Shown here one piece after another: positions 5,656 through 9,784 of a stretch of 9,784 bases of DNA. The DNA is from JBBDYG01 sp040901765. GTDB lineage: Bacteria > Planctomycetota > Planctomycetia > Pirellulales > Lacipirellulaceae. Position 1 is the stretch's first letter, and every line of letters starts with the position of its first letter. The translations under genes and the position numbers were made by a program. The notes below the pieces were generated by a model. It worked only from the letters and a program-made list of their open reading frames with translations, ran no database searches and was not told where the DNA came from. The stretch is taken from positions 1 through 9,784 of the forward strand of contig JBBDYG010000002.1 of the NCBI GenBank assembly GCA_040901765.1. The letters are read 5' to 3'.

Positions 5656-6672
5656 ATGAAGCTTACCGACATCCACAGCTTTCTTGTTCATCCGGCGAAA
5701 CATGCCGATTCCCAGCCAACCATCAGCGGGACGTCGGTTCCGCGGAAGGGTTCGCTTTTTGGGATGTTAGACAAGCTCTTCGAGCGCGCGCCGATGGAGT
5801 GTGACGTACAAATCGTTTTCTCGCCGGACGATCAAGGACAGCAGAACAACCCGTCCCGAGATTCCCTGGAGTCCTACGCGCGCGAACCATCCGTACCACG
5901 GGGTCGTATTGTGGCGGAGCGGTTACAACAAGTGACGACTCACCGATCCGGTCTCGGCCTTCTCTTTCTACTAAAGGGCATCGGTAGCCAAGGACATCAC
6001 TCCCTCGTCGTGTCGCGCTTTCCCGCAGATCAAGGCGTAGTCGCTCAGGAGAATGCAGGAAGCCTTTCAGTAGAGTTCCTGGAACGCGTCTTCATGAAAA
6101 ACGCAAAGGCATACAAGAGCGCATACTACACGACGTCCTCGTTGCGAGCGGGGTTCACTGATGGGAAGGCCGTGGATCGACAGCTATCAGGTCCACGCGA
6201 CCTGTCAGAATACTGGATCGGAGAGTTCCTAATGTCCGAGCTCCGGACCACGGGCCCCGCCGGAACCAGGCGTCTTGCGGAGGCGCTTCGAACCGCTGTA
6301 AAAACCGCCAAAGATCCAGGTATCAAACAAGAGCTGATCTCTGCCGCCAGCCTAATGCGTAACCAAAGCGGAAAGACGCGGTCGGCGACGGCGATAATCA
6401 AGCGCTTGGGGCTCTCAGATCAGGCGGCTGAAGCAATTACGGACGCCTATGCGCGCCCCGAACTAATGTCTGAGAGTTTTCGATTCGAAGCTGACGAGTT
6501 CGAACGCCACGCACTTTACCGTGCCGTTGAGTTGGATACGGGAGCGCTGTTACTGGCCGAAGACGCCAGGTTTGATGACGTGTTTCACACGGAGCTCCTG
6601 GTGGCAGAACGGAAGGTCCGGTATACCACGGAAGGCAAAATCGTCGACCAACGCTTTCGGAAGACCAAATGA
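5656..6672 (+). CDS. Uncharacterised 338-residue protein paired with an alarmone-synthetase-like gene
   Basis: I do not recognise this family. The protein is soluble, with no signal peptide or membrane segment. A hydrophobic strand region (GLGLLFLLKGI, then HHSLVVSRFPAD) lies near residues 98-126. The middle, about 140-230, is rich in charged and aromatic residues (VFMKNAKAYKSAYY, then LSEYWIGEFLMSELRTT). The C-terminal end is basic (VDQRFRKTK). The only in-frame ATG near the block start is 5656; AGGA just before it is too close to be an ideal ribosome site. The gene lies 43 bp after the terminator of border repeat copy 3, so its promoter must be in that short gap. The stop overlaps the start of the RelA/SpoT-like gene in ATGA, so the two are almost certainly made together. 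It could be an antitoxin, sensor or effector for that enzyme; nothing in the sequence decides this. Confidence 0.75.
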   Translation: MKLTDIHSFLVHPAKHADSQPTISGTSVPRKGSLFGMLDKLFERAPMECDVQIVFSPDDQGQQNNPSRDSLESYAREPSVPRGRIVAERLQQVTTHRSGLGLLFLLKGIGSQGHHSLVVSRFPADQGVVAQENAGSLSVEFLERVFMKNAKAYKSAYYTTSSLRAGFTDGKAVDRQLSGPRDLSEYWIGEFLMSELRTTGPAGTRRLAEALRTAVKTAKDPGIKQELISAASLMRNQSGKTRSATAIIKRLGLSDQAAEAITDAYARPELMSESFRFEADEFERHALYRAVELDTGALLLAEDARFDDVFHTELLVAERKVRYTTEGKIVDQRFRKTK

Positions 6673-7274
6673 ACCAAGGGGAGATCGGGGCCTACGCAGA
6701 GCGATACGGAGAGTTGGTGGCCGTTGCATCGAACCTTGAGATCCTGTTGGCCAAGTATTTGGCCAGGGTGCCACACATCGATAGGATCTCGGCGCGCGCG
6801 AAGGATCCCGAACGCTTCGCCAACAAGGCCAAGAAGCTGCTAACCAGCGGAGTGGACAAGTACGATGCGCCGCTGCAGCAGATTCAAGATCAGATCGGAG
6901 CGAGAATCATTGTCTTTTACAAAGACGACGTGGAGAAGGTGGCAACCATCGTCGATCGATATTTTCGGTACGTCGAAAGAAGAGACTTAGTACCTGAATC
7001 TGAGTGGGAGTTCGGTTACTTCGGTCGGCACTGGATCCTGGCGCTCCCCGACGATGTAATCCCACCAAGCGTCAACCAAAGCCAGATTCCACGCTTTTTT
7101 GAGCTGCAGGTAAAGACGCTTTTCCAACATGCGTGGTCAGAGGCGAATCATGATTTAGGCTATAAGGCAACCAAGAAATTGAACAGTGATCAGCGGCGTC
7201 GGTTTGCCTTCACCGCGGCACAAGCTTGGGGGGCGGACAGAGTTTTTGAGGAGTTGCGGCATGAGTTGAGTTAA
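6669..7274 (+). CDS. RelA/SpoT-type nucleotide pyrophosphokinase, small single-domain form
   Basis: The 201-residue protein has the synthetase fold of RelA/SpoT proteins without the hydrolase, TGS or ACT domains. The motifs run in order: R43-x-K45 and K53 for the ATP side; QIQDQIGARIIVF, with Asp74 at the metal-binding position; EFGYFGRHWILAL, with Gly116-Tyr117 and His121 matching the GYxSxH G-loop; and FELQVKTLFQHAWSEANHDL, with Glu145, His154, Glu158 and His161, matching the E-x-Q-x-(R/K)-T...HAW.E..HD block. All key residues appear present, so an active pyrophosphokinase is likely. The family includes (p)ppGpp-making small synthetases and toxSAS enzymes, which instead pyrophosphorylate tRNA or make toxic nucleotides and can act in phage defence. 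The ATGA overlap with the upstream gene and the placement among defence genes favour the toxSAS-like reading, as inference. GGAAG at 6659-6663 is a suitable ribosome site. Confidence 0.85.
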   Translation: MNQGEIGAYAERYGELVAVASNLEILLAKYLARVPHIDRISARAKDPERFANKAKKLLTSGVDKYDAPLQQIQDQIGARIIVFYKDDVEKVATIVDRYFRYVERRDLVPESEWEFGYFGRHWILALPDDVIPPSVNQSQIPRFFELQVKTLFQHAWSEANHDLGYKATKKLNSDQRRRFAFTAAQAWGADRVFEELRHELS

Positions 7275-7374
7275 CGTACCCCGTGCGCTTTTCCGCGTTA
7301 CATGCGCCGCTACACGGTTATGCGCTATGCACATAGCTGACTAGCGCTCACCGCGTAACGCCTCCTTATCCTTT
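7275..7374. other. Intergenic spacer with nested inverted repeats
   Basis: These 100 bp separate the alarmone-synthetase-like gene from the small WGR-like gene. GCGTTAC (7295-7301) is inverted as GTAACGC (7355-7361). Inside it GCGCTA (7322-7327) pairs with TAGCGC (7342-7347), and CTATG (7325-7329) with CATAG (7332-7336) around CA. No T-run follows, so it is not a standard terminator. It could hold an operator or a recombination site. No copy of the kamA border repeat is present here. Confidence 0.5.
7315..7325 (+). repeat. 11-bp direct repeat CGGTTATGCGC, first copy
   Basis: The same 11 bases recur at 7617-7627. A second shared motif, GCGTAACGC, follows each copy (7353-7361 and 7673-7681). 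The first pair lies before the small WGR-like gene and the second lies within its last 76 bases. With motifs this short and GC-rich, chance is not excluded. Confidence 0.5.
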
Positions 7375-7692
7375 ATGCCTTACCTAACGCGTGCCGGACC
7401 AAATCTTCAAAACGTCTCGGGACTCGAGTCGAGAGGCTATCACGTGTTCCGAAGAGGATGCCGGGTGCGCGTGGTTTGGGGCCCGATCGAGTGGCCGCAT
7501 GGCCGAACGGTGTCGGTAATCTGGACTAGGGCGACCGTCTACCGCGATTACCGGCGATCGTCCCCGCAAGCCGCCGCGAAGGTGTTAGCGAAGATCGTTG
7601 CCGAGAAACTCGATGCCGGTTATGCGCGGTTACCGACAGGCTGCCGCATTATTCCCGCCAAATATGCATCCGGCGTAACGCGCCAGAGGTAG
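7375..7692 (+). CDS. Small WGR-like domain protein
   Basis: The 105-residue protein contains a segment that resembles a WGR domain. RGYHVFRRGCRVRVVWGPIE gives the strand pattern ending in W-G-x-I, and AAAKVLAKIVAEKLDAGY resembles the terminal helix and GY of WGR domains. WGR domains bind nucleic acids and occur in PARPs and in bacterial stand-alone proteins, some next to restriction genes. The ATG at 7375 is the only usual start after an in-frame TAG at 7342-7344, and it has no clear Shine-Dalgarno. The gene lies alone between the alarmone-synthetase-like gene and the methyltransferase pair, with no overlap to either. Base use resembles a real gene and no better frame exists here. The domain call rests on pattern memory only, so treat it as a hypothesis; a small unrelated basic protein is the alternative. 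Confidence 0.5.
   Translation: MPYLTRAGPNLQNVSGLESRGYHVFRRGCRVRVVWGPIEWPHGRTVSVIWTRATVYRDYRRSSPQAAAKVLAKIVAEKLDAGYARLPTGCRIIPAKYASGVTRQR
7617..7627 (+). repeat. 11-bp direct repeat CGGTTATGCGC, second copy
   Basis: This is an exact copy of 7315-7325, lying inside the last part of the WGR-like gene. GCGTAACGC follows at 7673-7681, echoing 7353-7361. Because it lies before the stop codon, it cannot be a normal gene-cassette end. Confidence 0.5.
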
Positions 7693-7759
7693 ATTCGATT
7701 CTCATGTCGCCATATGCTTCGGGTTCGAAGCCGAGTTCTTCCCGACTGCATTTCGCCCC

Positions 7760-8416
7760 ATGAGCCTGTTCAAGTCAAAACAGCGCGTCGCCGACCACGC
7801 GGAGGTGTTCACTCCTCCCTGGATGGTCGAGGCGATGCTAGACCTCGTCGAAGACGAGACCGAGCGGATTGATTCTCGTTTCTTGGAGCCGGCGTGCGGG
7901 AACGGGAACTTCCTTGTCCAGATCCTGCGGCGTAAACTCGCGGCCGTCGAACGCAGGTTCAGCAAGTCCGACTTCGAGAGGCAGCATTACGCGCTGCTCG
8001 CGCTGATGTGCGTCTATGGGATCGAGCTCCTGGCGGACAACATCTCCGAGTGCCGCGCGAACATGCTGGAGATCCTCGCCAACTATCTGAATCTTCAGGA
8101 GTCGGACGACCTCTTTCGAGCCGCCTCGTACGTGCTGTCGCAGAACCTCGTCCACGGGGACGCCTTGACGATGCGCACCAGCAATGGCCAACGGATCACC
8201 TTTGCCGAGTGGGGATACCTGGCCAAGGGGAAGTTCCAGCGGCGCGACTTCCGGCTCGACATTCTTGCCCAGATGTCGGCGTTCGGTGAGGACGGCACGC
8301 TGTTCGCCCACCTCGGCAAGCACGAAATCTTCACGCCGACCAAGACGTACCCGCCGATGACCGTGAGCGAGCTTGCCTCCGCCTCGCTCGGCGATGCCCG
8401 GAAGGAAGCCGTATGA
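7760..8416 (+). CDS. N6-adenine DNA methyltransferase-like subunit lacking NPPY
   Basis: The 218-residue protein has the N-terminal features of gamma-class adenine methyltransferases. Motif X is HAEVFTPPWMV (13-23), motif I is FLEPACGNGNFL (41-52, the SAM loop), motif II is YGIELL with Glu89, and a motif III-like LVHGDAL lies at 130-136. No NPPY or DPPY catalytic motif IV follows; instead there is FAEWGYLAKGKFQRRDFRLD and a short C-terminal tail. The frame is clean and ends by overlapping the next gene (ATGA), so it looks like a real short subunit rather than a frameshift fragment. It may bind SAM and help the NPPY-bearing partner, or provide only structure. The ATG at 7760 has no clear Shine-Dalgarno, but motif X begins only 12 residues in, so little can be missing. 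GC-ending codons are frequent, as in kamA. Confidence 0.82.
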   Translation: MSLFKSKQRVADHAEVFTPPWMVEAMLDLVEDETERIDSRFLEPACGNGNFLVQILRRKLAAVERRFSKSDFERQHYALLALMCVYGIELLADNISECRANMLEILANYLNLQESDDLFRAASYVLSQNLVHGDALTMRTSNGQRITFAEWGYLAKGKFQRRDFRLDILAQMSAFGEDGTLFAHLGKHEIFTPTKTYPPMTVSELASASLGDARKEAV

Positions 8417-9784
8417 GCGGGGAGGCACGCTTTGCGCTCCGCGGACGCAACCCGGATGTGTTGACGTGCATCGCGAACCTCTCCAACGACGAAGTGTTCA
8501 CACCGCCGGAATTCGCCAACAGGATGTTAGATACCCTCGCCGAGGCGTGGGCAGCCGGCAACAACGGTGCGAATATCTGGACGGACAGTTCGGCGAGATT
8601 CCTGGATCCGTGCACGAAGTCGGGCGTGTTCCTCCGTGAGATCACCAGCCGCCTCACGAAGGGCCTGACCGAGGAGATTCCGAACCTCGAGGATCGCGTA
8701 AATCACATACTGACCCAGCAGGTGTTCGGCATTGGCATCACCTACCTCACCAGCCTGCTTGCACGCCGGAGCGTGTACTGCTCCAAGCACGCCAGCGGCG
8801 AGCACTCCATCGCTAGGTCATTCGACAGCGACGATGGCAATATCTGGTTCGAGCGCACCGAGCACACGTGGAGTGATGGCAAGTGCGATTACTGCGGCGC
8901 AAGCGCTAAGACCCTTGACCGTGGTGAACGTCTCGAAACTCACGCGTATGCGTTCATCCACACTGACGACATCCCGGCTCGAGTCGCCGAGTTGTTTGGA
9001 GGCGGTATGCAGTTCGACGTGATCATTGGGAACCCGCCGTACCAGTTGGACGACGGCGGCTACGGCACGAGCGCCGCACCGATCTATCAGTTATTCGTCG
9101 AAAGGGCGCTTGACCTTGATCCGCGTTACGCTGTCTTCGTGACACCTTCGCGCTGGATGGCCGGGGGTAAGGGTCTCGACAAGTATCGCGAGCGCATGCT
9201 CTCGGACAAAAGTCTGCGGAACATCGTGGACTTCCCGAAGCTCTATGAGGGCTTTCCCGGCGTGAAGATTCGGGGCGGTATCTCGTATTTTCTGTGGGAT
9301 CGCGACTACCAGGGCCCGTGCCAGGTCCAAACAATATGGGATGGTCAGCCGACGGGCCCAATGGTGTCCCGCTACCTCAATACCTACGATGTCCTCGTGC
9401 GACGCAACGAGGCCGTGCCGATCTTGGAAAAAGTTAGAGCGAAGAGTGAGGAAACACTCGACTCACGAGTGTCAAGCCGTAAGCCGTTCGGACTCCCCAC
9501 TTTCTTCCACGGCAAGCCTCAGTCAAAGGGACTCAAGAAACCCGTCAAGCTCTTTGGGTCACAGAAAATCAGTTGGGTGGAGCGTTCAGAAATCCCCGTG
9601 AATCATGCGTGGATAAACGAGTGGAAGGTACTTGTGACAGCCGTGCAAGGAACCAGCGCGGCGGTCGAGACCAAATTCCTCAGCAAGCCTATCGTCGCCC
9701 CACCGAATACCGCTTGTACGGAGACCTATCTTGTTGCCGGCCACTTCGACAGTGAAGCGGCGGCGGCTAACTACGCGAAGTACC
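8413..9784 (+). CDS. Eco57I-like adenine-specific DNA methyltransferase / restriction-modification protein (3' truncated by window edge)
   Basis: The frame is open from ATG 8413 to the window end, giving 457 codons and no stop. Motif X is NDEVFTPPEF (25-34); motif I is FLDPCTKSGVFL (63-74); motif IV is FDVIIGNPPYQL, with NPPY at 207-210, the hallmark of adenine N6 methylation. PSRWMAGGKGL and FPGVKIRGGISYFLWD further along are typical of Eco57I-type restriction-modification methylases. Between motifs I and IV lies an insert with Cys123-x2-His126 and Cys158-x2-Cys161, which could be a small zinc-binding site. Motif II reads FGIGI, with Gly108 where an acidic residue is usual, so SAM binding may differ or use another residue. 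The start overlaps the previous stop (ATGA) and has AAGGA at 8402-8406. The C-terminal target-recognition or nuclease part lies beyond the window, so methylase-only and fused restriction enzyme remain open. Confidence 0.88.
   Translation, partial: MSGEARFALRGRNPDVLTCIANLSNDEVFTPPEFANRMLDTLAEAWAAGNNGANIWTDSSARFLDPCTKSGVFLREITSRLTKGLTEEIPNLEDRVNHILTQQVFGIGITYLTSLLARRSVYCSKHASGEHSIARSFDSDDGNIWFERTEHTWSDGKCDYCGASAKTLDRGERLETHAYAFIHTDDIPARVAELFGGGMQFDVIIGNPPYQLDDGGYGTSAAPIYQLFVERALDLDPRYAVFVTPSRWMAGGKGLDKYRERMLSDKSLRNIVDFPKLYEGFPGVKIRGGISYFLWDRDYQGPCQVQTIWDGQPTGPMVSRYLNTYDVLVRRNEAVPILEKVRAKSEETLDSRVSSRKPFGLPTFFHGKPQSKGLKKPVKLFGSQKISWVERSEIPVNHAWINEWKVLVTAVQGTSAAVETKFLSKPIVAPPNTACTETYLVAGHFDSEAAAANYAKY

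Noticed and set aside
7272..7323. Integron attC-like site ending in GTTATGC
   Set aside because: The terminal sequences do not fit RYYYAAC and GTTRRRY, the inner arms lack the usual spacing on one side, and the second GTTATGC falls inside the coding region, before the stop of the supposed cassette gene.
7760..8413. A single methyltransferase gene split by a frameshift
   Set aside because: Each product has its own motif X and motif I near its N-terminus, so they are two genes and not two halves of one.
7838..8428. 196-codon open frame on the minus strand
   Set aside because: It is antisense to the first methyltransferase gene, a common by-product of GC-rich third positions. It has no recognisable motifs, and the + strand frame has clear SAM-binding motifs.

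Overview
The window is a chromosomal accessory region from a GC-rich bacterium that I cannot place taxonomically. It opens with the 3' end of a lysine 2,3-aminomutase gene (kamA), a housekeeping radical-SAM enzyme. It then runs through three blocks of probable defence genes and ends inside a restriction-modification-type locus cut by the window edge. All supported genes are on the + strand. I found no tRNA, rRNA, transposase, integrase or CRISPR array.

Layout: (1) kamA 3' end, with a palindrome and a rho-independent terminator (1-373). (2) A tightly overlapping three-gene operon (470-4223): a soluble double-GAF histidine kinase, a receiver-domain protein with no DNA-binding domain that I recognise, and a SIR2-like probable NADase. 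(3) A second, diverged copy of the kamA 3' end with a damaged terminator (4263-4489). (4) A single PD-(D/E)XK nuclease-like gene (4495-5553) whose stop codon is fused to a third copy of the palindrome and terminator (5547-5612). (5) An overlapping pair: an unrecognised 338-residue protein and a single-domain RelA/SpoT-type nucleotide pyrophosphokinase (5656-7274). (6) A small WGR-like protein (7375-7692). (7) Two overlapping adenine-specific DNA methyltransferase-type genes (7760 to the end). The first lacks NPPY; the second has it and is incomplete.

The two main points are these. First, the stop/palindrome/terminator module of kamA occurs three times and borders the cassettes. One of the extra copies carries 42 codons of a kamA homologue whose differences are almost all synonymous. 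This suggests that the region downstream of kamA is an insertion hotspot in which cassettes arrive with a kamA 3' end from another lineage. Second, the kinase/receiver/SIR2 operon looks like a two-component signalling module wired to an NAD-depleting effector. In concept it resembles the Detocs defence system, but it has a different sensor and effector. Both functions are inferred from motifs and context, not from any search.
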